Positions 31,998 through 43,529 of a stretch of DNA of 64,000 bases are shown here, piece by piece (the stretch's first letter is position 1; the number at the start of each line of letters is the position of its first letter). The DNA comes from Dactylonectria macrodidyma (lineage: Eukaryota > Ascomycota > Sordariomycetes > Hypocreales > Nectriaceae). The position numbers and the translations under genes are program-made. The notes beneath the pieces were generated by a model. The model had not been told where the DNA came from. It saw nothing but the letters and a program-made list of their open reading frames with translations, and did no database searches. The stretch covers positions 930,001-994,000 of the forward strand of contig JAGMUV010000003.1 of assembly GCA_020744425.1 (NCBI GenBank). The letters are read 5' to 3'.

Positions 31998-34900
31998 TGG
32001 ATCGAAGCGCGGCAGTTGGACCTGCATCTGCATCTGCCTCAGCAAGGAGCAAGGGTTAGAGGGATTTGATTTGATTCGATTCGATTCATGTTCATACAGT
32101 GTAACGGCCAACAATCGAAATAGAATGCAACAGTACATAACACTACATGCCGGATGAGGCGCACAGCATGTTGATATGCAGGAACAACACCTAATTATGA
32201 CGAGGATGGGCTTGCTTTCCACGAACCGAAGACGCCAGTCCAATGATGGCGGAAGCTACAAGGTTACATCGCCCGACAGCCTTAAGATGCGAATTATGAA
32301 TGGCATCTCAGGGCAAGATAGAGAGCACAGACACCAGGGAAAGCAAGCCGCGTCACAAATTGATGGGTGCCGCGACAGGGATGACTTACCCAACACTCAA
32401 CTCCCAACACGCCGGTGACGCCAGGACAATCAAAGTCTCAAACCAAACAGCCTGCCTTGAGTGACACGATTCCCGGGCCAACTTGTGGTCGAATGGGAGA
32501 CACAGACTAGGATTAGGATTAGGATCGCAACAAAGTAGTCCATAGAGACGAAAAGGCCAAAAAAAAAAAGTTAAAAAGAGAGGCCGGACGTGCCCCTGCA
32601 TGAAATTATGTGCACGACGCCCTTGTTCTTTCTTTCCTTTTTGTGTCCCTTTTCACGTTCACTTTACAGTGCTTTGGAAGGATTTCGCATGTGAACGGGA
32701 GGGAACATGGATAATGCTGGTGTCGGTTCCTGCTGGGAGGACCCGTCTGGGCTGCAAGGGGAGATGAAGGACAACGTGGCGACGGCGTGTCGCGACAGGG
32801 GTTGTGCCACTGTGCAACGGCGGGCTGCAAGCCCTGGAAGGTTCCTGGACAGAGCAAAAAGATAGGGCGCGGGTGACTGTGTTGCGCTGCAGCGGGCGGG
32901 TGAGAGATGAGCTGCAGCGTGGCGTAACCAGGGTGGCTTTGTTGAAACTTGAAGGGGCCGACTGAGATTGTTGGGTCAGTCAAGTTGACGTGGAATCGCG
33001 GCATTGTTAGGTCAGCGGCATATAAGCGCCGAGGCAGACGGGATGAGGGTCGGGGTCTGGCGTTGCGTTCGTTGTGCCTCCTTGTTGATGTTTGATGTTT
33101 TGTGGTTACTGTTTCCTCAAGGTACCTGTTGAGAGTGCTTGGTACAGGTACAAACGTGCTGCACAAACCACCTGACTGTGCACTCTCGGGACGGCACGAG
33201 GAGGGTCACGCAGTGGTCCAATCACTACAGCCTTAAGCTGACGGACCACTTGTCTCGCATTAAAAAAAGGGACTTAGGAAACATCTCACCGACTCGGTTC
33301 AAGAACGAGACCAAGAAACAACCCCAAAAACTCGCTAACTTACTCCGTGCCCCCGTAGGCACTCACATGAGCACATGTAAACGTCATCGCCGGCTCTTGG
33401 TGCTGGGCAAAGGCGGAGCCGAGACAAGCAGAGAAGGCTCGCAAAAGGGTGCCGAAAACAGAAAAAAGCAACAAACCTATGACAGGGTCCAGCGGGGTCG
33501 AGGGACAGGGTCCCAAAACTTGGAAGACGGGGGCGGTGGGGTGGGATTGGTTCGAGAAGCCTCCTGTAACTTTCTTCTCTCTAGCATCCTTAGGTGCAGC
33601 TAGCCACACACGACCATTAGGAGTGGCGTCGAGCTTGATACCCAGTTCTAGAGTTTGCTACGAGACAAAATCCGTATTGTACTTTGTACTTCGTAGGTAT
33701 ACCATACTGACTATGACTAGCGTTGTTGACGCTTGTGCTCAAGATTGACTCTGTCGCCTCCAGCTGATCAGTTTAGACGTTCCTCTGAAGGCGGGTTGAT
33801 GAACCGTTGCACAAGTTTTGGCAGTCAAGTTACCGGTGGATGAGTCGTGACGGAATCGGATTTGGCTATGCTATTCTGCATTGAGAAGAAACCCTGCTCC
33901 TAGTAGGTCACGCACAACTTGAAGATCGGTAAGAAGTTACTGAAGGCCATTGAGCTTGGCGGTGGCTGGGGTCAGGAAGCTCAAGAGCCCTTGGACCCGA
34001 CATTTTTGTAGTCCGTCAGTGCCAGTGTTTTCTAGTAGCAGAAGCCTTCAAATTCATCGTCAGATACCAACGAGCTTGTCAGCAAATGCCGAGCTCATCG
34101 CAACATCAAATCCTCACCTAAAATGGTCAAAATCATGAGTTTGCCCCCCTACAGAGCAAGTTCCCTGGGGATGATCGTTTACTTACCCGCCCAACTGGTT
34201 GGTAATTGATAAATGTGATTGGTCCCCACACTACGGCTTCGGCCACTGGATTTCTGGGGTGCGGAGCTCTGAGACTAAACATTTGGTGAATATCTGTACA
34301 GTACTAGATTCTCTACTCTGCCGACTCCCTGCGTAGAATCGTCCCGAAAATTATTGCACGATCATTGCGTTGCGCAAGCCATGTCATACAGAGCAGTGGG
34401 TGATTTCCCACAGATTTTTGCACTTTCCAGATCAGTGACGCCTTGGCTCATTGCCGGCCAGTGGGCTTGATCGCTTGGCCAAGTGCCGAAGGCTAGGAGC
34501 TTTCGCATCTCGCGACATCGCCCATTGAGACAACATTTCCCACCCACGTTGTTCTCTCCGCATCAAGACCGCTAAGTGATAAGGGCGGCGACCTCGAATC
34601 AAGCGGCATTTTTACGCGGTGCTCAGGGGACGGGTTCGGAGATCCCCTTAGCAGATGTTGGCCTCGCCGAGAAAACGATAAAGACCCACAGACCTTGACG
34701 GAAGATCGTGATAGAGCCATGCTACCGGCCGCCCGCAGGGAAAGGTCGTCTGCGGCGGTGACAACGTATAAACATCGAACTATTGATGTTTAAGCTATGA
34801 AAAAACCTGGCCTATCGCGAATAAGTTTCTGTCTATCGGCACCCAACCAGGTTAAGAACCTCAACTCGGTAAAGTCCTCGATGTCGCTTACTGAGCTTGC

Positions 34901-37900
34901 CCCAAAGAACGTCATGGTAGACAGAGCTTATCCTCTCCTGCACCAACTCGCGCGCACCGGATTTAGCTGCGGCCGACAGAGTTTTCCAGGATGCTACCAG
35001 TGCCAATGGCGCCGAGTGTCAATGTGTACATCGCGACGGCTTCGGTTTGGGAGCAGGAGATCGTCGAAGACCAAGGAAACCAGCAGACTCGTCTCAGGGC
35101 GGGGAGCATCCCGCTCGGACCTTGCAGTGCGTTAGAAGCGGCTACTGGAGGACCGCGAGGTGAACCTCTGCTTCTAATCGGAACTTTAAGTGTAGAACGG
35201 GATCAAGACGACGACGGCCGCTGTCACCGCCAAATCCTCCCGGGCTTTCAAGAGAAAATTAGCAGCGGGATTATATTCTACGACGCCGAATACCTGGACA
35301 CCGACAACGTCTATCCCGAGCGTCTGCATATCGAACTATGACCCGGAATTCCGCTCATGAGCGACTGCAGCCCTGGCTAAGCAGACTCCATTCGTCGTGA
35401 CGGGTAGTTTCGGGAACCTCTTCTCCCGGAATAGCATCAATAATGCCTTCATGGGCCTAGAAGTTCCGCGTCGCATCGAGGCTCTTTGCGCTGCTCTCCC
35501 ATCCTTCTCGGGCACAGTACCAACACGGCGGGTCGGGTGGACTCCGACCTGCAGTGTCGCCAGAAGCGTCGGGGTGTAAGAGGGCGAGGATGGCGAGCTC
35601 TGGGAGGAGATTGTCGTCAAGGGCAGCTTGCGAAATTGGATCCAGCACAAGATTATGAAGACGGAGGCATAGATATGATACTTACGTACAGAGCAACCAA
35701 TAAAGTTAGAACTTTATTTTTGGACAAACTAGACCAATGGGCACATTATGATACGTGGCTAGGTAGAATAGAAAGGGAACCCCATCACTAAGTTCACTTG
35801 GTTTATCATCACCAGGGGAAGAGGAGGCTAGACTCGTTCAGAGAGGCTGCAGCGGGCGCCGCTTCGTGATGATCAAAGCCAAGATCCGGGGTCGGGCGAC
35901 CAACGGCGGAAGATAAGACCAAGAGGGTGGGTGAGGTAAGGGGGTGGCACACGAGTGAGGCCTCGAATGGGTATTGGTGATTGTGATGGATGCATCCAAT
36001 GCCCGCCAACAACATAGCACCACCAGTTGATTACGTGCCCGGTCCCAATTGCACAAAGCACCACCCTGGGACAAAGGGCCCCAATCCACAATTACAGTGC
36101 CTGCAGGCTGCAGCTGGGAACATCAGAGTTTTTCCATTCCTTTTTCGTCTTGCTTCTTTGCGTCACTAAAAAGGGACTCGGCGCGTGGAAGTGGACCCGG
36201 TGGAAAGACGCCTTGTTTCGTTTCCGCGGAGAGGAGGGGGATCCATCAAGTCCCCTCCCCCCTCCCATCCAGGCCGTCATCGTCGTCATCCCAGAAGCCC
36301 ATCAGCCCACTCAATGCCTGTAATCACCGATGCCTGTTTATTGTTCTTTTTTAACGGGTGTGGCTGTGGGTAGGGGCAGGTGGGATTGCCTGTATGGATG
36401 GGAAAACAAAAACGGCAAGATTAGGAAAGGATCTGATCCATGCTTGGAGTCGCAGCAAGGGTGGATGCGCCTTGTTTTTTTTGGGATGAGATGCATCTTG
36501 GGGAACACTTGACGGCCAGGGGGGAGGGGGGGAAAGCAACTCCAAACGAGACCCTTAATAAACTGGGCGGGTCGATGTTGAAATTCTCAGCGGCAATCGA
36601 GAATCTCTCGTGGAAAAGAAAACACAAGTGAGAAAAGCTGAGAAAAGTTGAAAGCCACGGCAACAAATGGTCAACCTCGATCACAAAGTTTTTAGAGCAG
36701 CCACAGCGGACACGTTCATTACTCATGCTGGGTGTCGTCCAGCTGTGTCTGACCCTCTGACGGCCTGTGGAGAGAGAGACTCCGATAGCCTCTGACGGGC
36801 TGCCGCTAGTGATCGATTGTGGGTGGAGGATGGATGTTTTCTTGTTTTCGTAGAGTTGCATGCGGCCCGGCACTCGCAACGACATGCACCGGTTGGACCG
36901 ACTTCGCACCCGTCGGTACGGGTACTCCGGGCTGGGCGTTGCCTTACTCGCTAGCACTACGACTCCAATGGCCTTGTCCTTTGTCAGTCACCGACTAGGA
37001 GGAGGGGGAGGGGCCTTCCGTGAGATGCTTCCAAAAGAGTAGGTTCCTTGCAGGAAGCAGCAGTGATTCCCTTCGGAAACTTTGGTATTGGTCTCAAAAC
37101 CGCCCTCCCCATCCCTGGTCCATCGATCTGGAACTTCCGTCCTTCCCACTGTCAGTCAGATCAGAAAAGAGCACCGCTGCCAGTACCTACATCAGGCGGC
37201 GCATATGCAACTACACTCCAACTTACTCCGACTACTACTTTTGCGTCCAAACCCAAACAAACACAACTCGCAATCCCACGGCAACGATACCTGCAGCGCA
37301 TCCGTCTCACCGTTCACGGGCCTCGGTCGTGAAGAACCAGAGTGACCTCATCGACTGTCATCGTCCCGCCGTGGCTGCGCCCTCTGCTCCTGGGACCTTG
37401 CAGCTGTCGCCCTGGCGGTGCAACTCGACCTGCATCTGTCCCGTGGCACAACTTGTTGCGCCGAAGCGACTCTCGCATCTCTTCACCTCGTTGGTCGAAT
37501 TGCGCTGCGCGCTCGTCAGCCGCTCAGGGGGCCAAAAAGGCCGTGGGCTGAAAACAAAAGACCACGTCGTCGTCTCGTGCCCCGTGTACTCTGTACGTGT
37601 GTGTGCGTTCTTTTGCTGTTGTATGTACGTCCCCTGGTCGTCGTCGTCCTCGACATCTGCTGCTTGTCGCATCCATGACCAGATGGTGCTGGGTGCGGGT
37701 CCACTTGTGCAGCGGACCGGCCATCTGGGGCGGCACCACTTTGTACTTGTACCTGAAATGACACTGACACTGACCCTGACTGGGCTGCAGAAGCGAAACA
37801 CCAGGATACCCAGTACAACGGTCGCTCGGAGCACATCGTCTCTGCTGCTCCCGCTCTACTCAAACCTAGGTGGCCTGTCAGTTTCATCCAGTCTGTGCTA

Positions 37901-37914
37901 GCATCTGGGTTTGA

Positions 37915-37945
<31 letters not shown>

Positions 37946-38700
37946 CAGACGGCCCTTCATTTTGTTTGTTTCTATGGGGATCCCTCCCGCCCGCTTCCCG
38001 CTCGCCTATTCTTGCTCAACCATCCATCCCGCCTGACTTTTGAAGCGACGTTGACCTTCTACGCAGTCGACCTGGATTGTCGACGTTCTCATTCATCAAC
38101 GCCCGTTTTGGTTCCAGCAATCTCTCACCGACCCCGGCTATCTCCAATCTTGTCTCCAATCCGCGCATGCGCATCCAAACTCACTTAACGTTGTCGAATA
38201 CGCTTATCTTCCCTTTCCCCAGCTTCTTTAGTCTACACCCAACACGGCAACACGCGACCACCACTTCTGGCACTCACCACACTTATTAAGACCGCTTCTT
38301 TCGCACCCGCCATTCACCATCCTCCATCAGCGACGCTATCTCACCAGCTGCTGCCAATCCGCCGCGCCCACGCTGCTGCACTCTTACACACCGACTCCAA
38401 CGTCATATCATGGGGTGTTGACCCGTGACCTCTGTGCACACCTCCAAGTGCATCCTCGCGACCCTCGCCTCTCGCCTACTGTGCGAACTCCATGTCTCAG
38501 CCCTGGCGAGACCAGCTGAGTTACGCATCCACTGGCCGTGTCGATTACGGATACCTACGGAGCTGAAGGACCCGTCTCGAGCAAGCTCCTAGCACTTGCG
38601 CCAGGAAGAAGAAAAAGAATTAATACAACGGGGTATTCGCTGCATTCCATTGCCCGCGCAGAACCACCCACAGCGCCGTTGCGCGACCCAGACAGCAGCC
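31998..38700. other. Long spacer and upstream region of the 1384-residue protein
   Basis: No gene is supported in these 6.7 kb. Candidate frames, such as 32606-33166 minus, 33139-33603 plus, 34797-35341 plus (two overlapping frames) and 37020-37901 plus, show no domain, biased codon use or splice structure. Visible features are three TTAGGA-like units near 32508-32526, a 25-nt T run at 37915-37939, and a long C/T-rich tract (about 37960-38480) that resembles a fungal promoter plus 5' leader for the gene starting at 38701. Confidence 0.45.
37915..37939. repeat. Uninterrupted 25-nt poly(T) tract
   Basis: A run of 25 consecutive T residues lies about 760 bp upstream of the start codon at 38701. 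Such tracts exclude nucleosomes in fungal promoters, and this one is a plausible promoter element. A poly(A) tail of an inserted retrocopy on the other strand is possible, but nothing gene-like adjoins it. Confidence 0.8.
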
Positions 38701-41700
38701 ATGGCTGTGCCGCCGAGTTCTAGCACCGCCGACCCTAGATACGACTACGATCCCCGAAGCGACGCTGCGCTATCGTCGCCAACCTCGACACCCGAGTCGA
38801 CGCCGTTTCTGTCGCTGGCCGACCAGAACTCGACGCCGCTCAGTATGTTTGAGGACTCATGGATCATGGAGACGAGCAGCAACAACCTGAAGCTGCATAC
38901 TGGCAGCGGTGGTGTTGCAGGTGGCGCTGGCACTGGTGCAGTTGGTGTTAAGCCCGCAGGTGGCGCTGTCCAATTGACAAGGGACCTGGGTGGGGCCTCG
39001 GTCACTGCGCTCAGTGGTCCTGCCCCCGACGGTCAAGATGCTGCATGCTCAACGGACGCTGTCTCTGCTGCTCGTCTCCCTAGCTCTGGTGATTCAGATT
39101 TCAGCCATGACCAAGATCGTCAAAGTCGTCAACATGGCCAAAATCAAACTCCCGAAAGTTACATCAGCCACTCAGCGGCCGTGCTCATCTCGCCAACGGC
39201 CTTTACCTCGTCACCCCAAAATAGCCCCAGCCTCATCGGCGCATCCGTGGTCCAGGGGCAGCAATACGAAGTCGCCCCAGTATCAGCAGCACCAGCACCA
39301 GTACCAGCGCCAGTGCCAGCACCCGCTATCGACCACTCCAGCGCCCGTAGCGCCACCCGGAACAACACCTCAGCATCCACCACATCCACTCCACCATCTG
39401 CATCCTCCACCTCTGCGTCCCCTGGACACGCTGGACACGTTGGACTTGCCGGACTCGCTGGACTCGCCTTGCCTGGTGCCCTCGACCAGATCCCCGAGGA
39501 TCGTGCCTCCTCACACGACGCTGCCTCCCTCTCAACCTCTCCTGTGCGTCTCAGCAGCGTCCAGCCTCACACCACCCGAAGGGCCCAACCACGAGCCAGA
39601 CCTATCGTCCGCACCACCTCCGACTCTGACTCCCTTGCCATCCAGCACCCGACCCCTGACATTAACCCACGATTCGGCGCCTACGTGGGCAACATTGCCC
39701 AGCTCGAGGCTACTGCTGAGCGTCTGTCTATGACTAGTTCGATTGACGATGCCATCCGAGACCTCCACGGCGAACTAAAACGAACCGATTCCCGACGATC
39801 CTCCATTCTTGCCGCCAACCTCAGGGCAAACTCCGTCGACGACTACGCGAGCAATTCCGGTTCCGCCGTCGCTGAACACTTTAAACGTAACCTCTCTATC
39901 TCGTCTTCTATCGTGTCGACTAACATCGCTGCACGACACGGTGGCTACTCTCCTGGCGGATACGTTATGTCCCCGAACCATTCTATGACTGGCCGCCTTC
40001 GTTCCGGATCAAAGAATTCTTCAGGTCGACCAGAAATCGACGTCGAATCCGTCCTCTCACGCCACGGCCCCGGCAAAGCCTCTGTCAGAAGCGTTCGATC
40101 TACAAAAATGTCATTAGCCGAGATTTCCGAGTCGGAGCCCGTCGCTCTGACCCAGGATGTCCTCGACAAAGCCGATTCGTCTCCTCCCCTTAAGAACGCC
40201 GGGCACGACTCCCACCTACCCGTTGAACTGCGCGATGCAAACATGCCTGCTACCGACGTTTTCCAGAATATGATGGGAGATGATGATTTCCTCCAGAAAG
40301 AGCGGGCCGAACTACCCAAGGGACATGAATCCGACCAGGACCATGAACGCCAGAGGCCTGGCACATCTCGTTCCGACACCACTTTCCAGCAGTGCCAGGA
40401 CGCCTTTGGTGACTTTGATGGAGTTCACTGGGTGCCTGAAACCGATGGCGATCTCTACTCGCCTCCGGAGCATGAGATTCCCGTAAACTCTGCTCCAGTA
40501 CACCGGCCCGTTCCTCAGAACATGGCCCGACCGCAGTCATACATGGACCCCGAATCTGGTCAGCAAATGCTTTACTATCCTGCGCGCGTACCTGCAATGC
40601 TCAACTTGCCGCCGAAGCTATCAAATAAACCAAAGGCTGCAGACAGAGAAAACCGACGCTCTCAAGTCCTCAGTGCCATGATGGATGGGAACCGAAGCTC
40701 CCGCGTCCTTGACCTTGACGGTCATCGACAGTCCCGCGCGCTCGACTTAGAAGGAAACCGACAGTCTCGTCTTCTTGAGTCGCCCAATAAGTCAAACAAC
40801 CGGCAATCCCGCTTCCTGGACTCTCCTACCAAACCTAGCCAACGGGAGTCGTGGTTGCCCGACCCTCTGGCAGGACACCGAGAGTCATTCGCTGCCCTGT
40901 CATCAGACGAATTGAATGCTACCCCCGCAAGCGCTGAAATACGATCTGTACACTCCAGCCGCGATGGGGAGCCCGTGGTTCAACCCGAGATCGAGCCCGA
41001 GGCCGAACCTCTGCGTCGTCCTCAGAAGCTGTCGGATAAACGAAAGTCGCGGAACTTGCCTCCGCAGCTCAGAGCCAGCGCCTACTTCGATGTTCCTTCT
41101 ACAAACGCCCCCGAGATTGAAGTCAAAGACGGCTCAGCCATGGCTACCCTCGACAGCATCCTCGATGCCTCGGCCCACGCCCCTGTCAGCGCCTTCACGG
41201 ACCACAACTACGCTGGCAAGCTCGGCAACGAGATTTACGGTAAAGAGAGGAAGCGCGGCTCAGTCGCTGCGGCCGCAGCGCTTCGACCTGAATCAGGCGA
41301 GCATCACCACAAGAAGAGAGGCTCCTTCATGTGGCTGGGCAAACGCCATAGTCACGCAAGCGATGACGATGAGGACGGCTCTGGCCTAGGACCCGTCAAT
41401 TCTGACACTCGAGCCCGCGAGAACGAGGCACTTGCTCCCAGTGCTGATGGCCGCAGCGTTCGATCCGATGACGATGAGCAGCTGTCAGCCGAGCACGAGG
41501 AAGAGGAGGCAACCGACGAGGAGGAATATTATGGACCTCCCACGACTCTGCTCGCAGAATTACAACTTCGCAAGCAGCAACAGAAGGAGAGAACTCAGCG
41601 ACAGTTCCCCGGCGGAATGCACGCCACTCTGTTGGAGATGGACGCTGTCGCAGAAACCCAGCGACTGCGAAGGAAAGACCGACGCGTCGACCTGGCATGG

Positions 41701-42855
41701 GAAGATGGAGAAGGCAAACTTGGAGATAATTCCGATGATGAGGATGTCCCCTTGGCCATTATTGCGGCTCGAAACCAAGGCGCCCAGAACGTCATGGACT
41801 TGGAGCGTCCTATCGGCTTGATGGAGCGCCGTGAGATGGAGGATAACGAACCCCTTAGCCACCGTCGAGCTCGTCTTCACGGACAGGATCCCAGAACCCT
41901 CATGATGAACAACCGCGCCAACATGATGAACATGCAGGCCAACCCCCCTGCAGCACCTCCCTCTGCTCAGGGCGGGCCTCCCGAATCTGAAGAGGATGAG
42001 ATTGAGGAGACGCTCGCTGAGAGGAAGAAGCGTCTTGCTGCCAAGGACGAAGCTGAGAACCCGCTCCCCAAGGCCCGTCCCGTCAGCGGCGTCTTTACAA
42101 CTGAGTTGCTTGGTCAATTCGGCGATCCTGATGAGGAGAAAAAGAAGGCCGAAAAGGAGAATGTGGCACCCAAACCTGCCGGTGAAGAGACGTTAGGCCA
42201 GCGCCGCCGTCGCTTGCAGGCTGAACGTGAGGCTCGCGAGCGCGAGATGAGCTTCAACCAGCTATCTGGGCCCGAGGAAGAGGCACAGGTACCTACCATG
42301 AAACTGCGGATGAACATGGCCAATGTGCTCGGTGCCCATCCGAAGAGGGAGCTCGACCTCCGAAATCAGGAGGAGAGGCGCCGGATGGAAATGGAGAATG
42401 CCGCCGCAAGAGAGCGCGATGCCAAGATGGCTGCCATCAGGAATCAGATGCCTACCAGCCTTGATTTCCCCAACAACGACCGATCGGGTGGCTTCAGGGG
42501 CGGCGCTTTCAACGATGGCACTGGCGGTCAAGGACCTCATATCGTAATCCCTCAGCCTGTTCAGCCCCCCGTGTATGGTGGCCCTAGTCTTCAGCACAGA
42601 GCCAGTGCCGTCTTCAACTCGTACGGAGCACCGGTCAACCAAATGCAGATGCAGATGCAGCCGGCGCAGCAACCCATGTACGGGTCCATGGTCAACCTCG
42701 GCACTATGAACAACATGGGTGGCTACAATGGCATGAATAACATGAACAATATGAATCCTTATGGCGGCGGCTTGGCCCCCTATGGCGGTGGCATGCCGAT
42801 GGGCGGTGGCCCGACGAACCGCATCGAGCAATGGCGCCAGGGTGTTTTGCCATGA
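38701..42855 (+). CDS. Large low-complexity protein with repeated ExLxxRRxRL motifs
   Basis: Not recognised as a named protein. It is a single exon. ATG at 38701 (MAVPPSSSTADPRYDYDP) is preferred to the upstream in-frame ATG at 38596, giving 1384 residues. The N-terminal 330 residues are Ser/Thr/Pro/Ala-rich. A middle part contains five short tandem units around NRQSRLLES/HRQSRALDLE. Next is a more ordered basic/acidic section that includes EEYYGPPTTLLAELQLRKQQ. The C-terminal third has three related motifs, EPLSHRRARLHGQ, ETLAERKKRLAAK and ETLGQRRRRLQAER. It ends in a Met/Asn/Gly-rich tail (GYNGMNNMNNMNPYGGG). It has no signal peptide, membrane segment or enzyme motif. Overall it looks like a cytoplasmic or cortical scaffold or regulatory protein. 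That is inference from composition only. Confidence 0.78.
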   Translation: MAVPPSSSTADPRYDYDPRSDAALSSPTSTPESTPFLSLADQNSTPLSMFEDSWIMETSSNNLKLHTGSGGVAGGAGTGAVGVKPAGGAVQLTRDLGGASVTALSGPAPDGQDAACSTDAVSAARLPSSGDSDFSHDQDRQSRQHGQNQTPESYISHSAAVLISPTAFTSSPQNSPSLIGASVVQGQQYEVAPVSAAPAPVPAPVPAPAIDHSSARSATRNNTSASTTSTPPSASSTSASPGHAGHVGLAGLAGLALPGALDQIPEDRASSHDAASLSTSPVRLSSVQPHTTRRAQPRARPIVRTTSDSDSLAIQHPTPDINPRFGAYVGNIAQLEATAERLSMTSSIDDAIRDLHGELKRTDSRRSSILAANLRANSVDDYASNSGSAVAEHFKRNLSISSSIVSTNIAARHGGYSPGGYVMSPNHSMTGRLRSGSKNSSGRPEIDVESVLSRHGPGKASVRSVRSTKMSLAEISESEPVALTQDVLDKADSSPPLKNAGHDSHLPVELRDANMPATDVFQNMMGDDDFLQKERAELPKGHESDQDHERQRPGTSRSDTTFQQCQDAFGDFDGVHWVPETDGDLYSPPEHEIPVNSAPVHRPVPQNMARPQSYMDPESGQQMLYYPARVPAMLNLPPKLSNKPKAADRENRRSQVLSAMMDGNRSSRVLDLDGHRQSRALDLEGNRQSRLLESPNKSNNRQSRFLDSPTKPSQRESWLPDPLAGHRESFAALSSDELNATPASAEIRSVHSSRDGEPVVQPEIEPEAEPLRRPQKLSDKRKSRNLPPQLRASAYFDVPSTNAPEIEVKDGSAMATLDSILDASAHAPVSAFTDHNYAGKLGNEIYGKERKRGSVAAAAALRPESGEHHHKKRGSFMWLGKRHSHASDDDEDGSGLGPVNSDTRARENEALAPSADGRSVRSDDDEQLSAEHEEEEATDEEEYYGPPTTLLAELQLRKQQQKERTQRQFPGGMHATLLEMDAVAETQRLRRKDRRVDLAWEDGEGKLGDNSDDEDVPLAIIAARNQGAQNVMDLERPIGLMERREMEDNEPLSHRRARLHGQDPRTLMMNNRANMMNMQANPPAAPPSAQGGPPESEEDEIEETLAERKKRLAAKDEAENPLPKARPVSGVFTTELLGQFGDPDEEKKKAEKENVAPKPAGEETLGQRRRRLQAEREAREREMSFNQLSGPEEEAQVPTMKLRMNMANVLGAHPKRELDLRNQEERRRMEMENAAARERDAKMAAIRNQMPTSLDFPNNDRSGGFRGGAFNDGTGGQGPHIVIPQPVQPPVYGGPSLQHRASAVFNSYGAPVNQMQMQMQPAQQPMYGSMVNLGTMNNMGGYNGMNNMNNMNPYGGGLAPYGGGMPMGGGPTNRIEQWRQGVLP

Positions 42856-43529
42856 TGAATCTATCATATCATAACACATCGTCAAGAACCCACCCGAATA
42901 CGAAACCTGCTTGGATTCTTTCACAAAATCACCACCGCAATTGGATGCGCTTTGGATCATCACACAAGACGGCCCATGTTGTACTATTCTTGGGAAGGCA
43001 CACAGAGAGAGAGCAATAACGGCGCACACAAACGGGGTCCCGCAAGATGGCGCGTGTTTTTAGTAATTTGGGCTCCGGATACACACGAGATTCATAATGG
43101 CCTCTAGCATGGCGCGGCGCTGGACATTCAAGCTGGATTGGATTGGTTACATGTTTGACACTACACTTTTTATTACCTTGTTTTTTTATCAGAAGGGAAC
43201 CAGATCCGCGAGCGACCTCCTCCGAACAGGTGCAGAGTAGTCGGCGGTGGTTATTACATAGCGAAGCGGACGGAATGCACAGATTACCATTAACATGGTC
43301 TTATACTACACATTCATTCAAACCAATATTGATTCTCGTCGTACCGTGTGAAACAAATCTTTGTCATGTTGCGTGAAGACGGCTTGCAGGAGGTATCAGC
43401 TCATTAGATTGCCAAATAAAAAGTACATAGAGAAACCCAGTCTACGAGACCAACGCCAGGAAATCAAAACAAGCCGAGTCCCCTCCCCCTTTTCTTTTTC
43501 TGCTCGATTCATTGGTCCATGTACCTTCT
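42856..43529. other. Convergent 3' flanks
   Basis: This stretch of about 670 bp lies between two converging genes and should hold their 3' untranslated regions. Short AT-rich open frames here show no coding character. Confidence 0.4.

Noticed and set aside
32505..32530. Telomere-like repeats
   Set aside because: The units read TTAGGA rather than TTAGGG and number only about three, so this is not an interstitial telomere tract.
32606..33603. Overlapping frames of 186 (minus) and 154 (plus) codons
   Set aside because: Composition is random-looking, there is no domain, and neither shows splice or start-site support.
34797..35341. Two overlapping plus-strand frames of about 112-116 codons
   Set aside because: They might be a frameshifted pseudogene, but neither translation resembles a family I know, so a call would be a guess.
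37020..37901. 293-codon plus-strand frame upstream of the large low-complexity gene
   Set aside because: It lies in promoter/leader-like sequence, its translation is Ser/Arg/Cys-rich and domain-free, and it conflicts with other open frames of equal quality.
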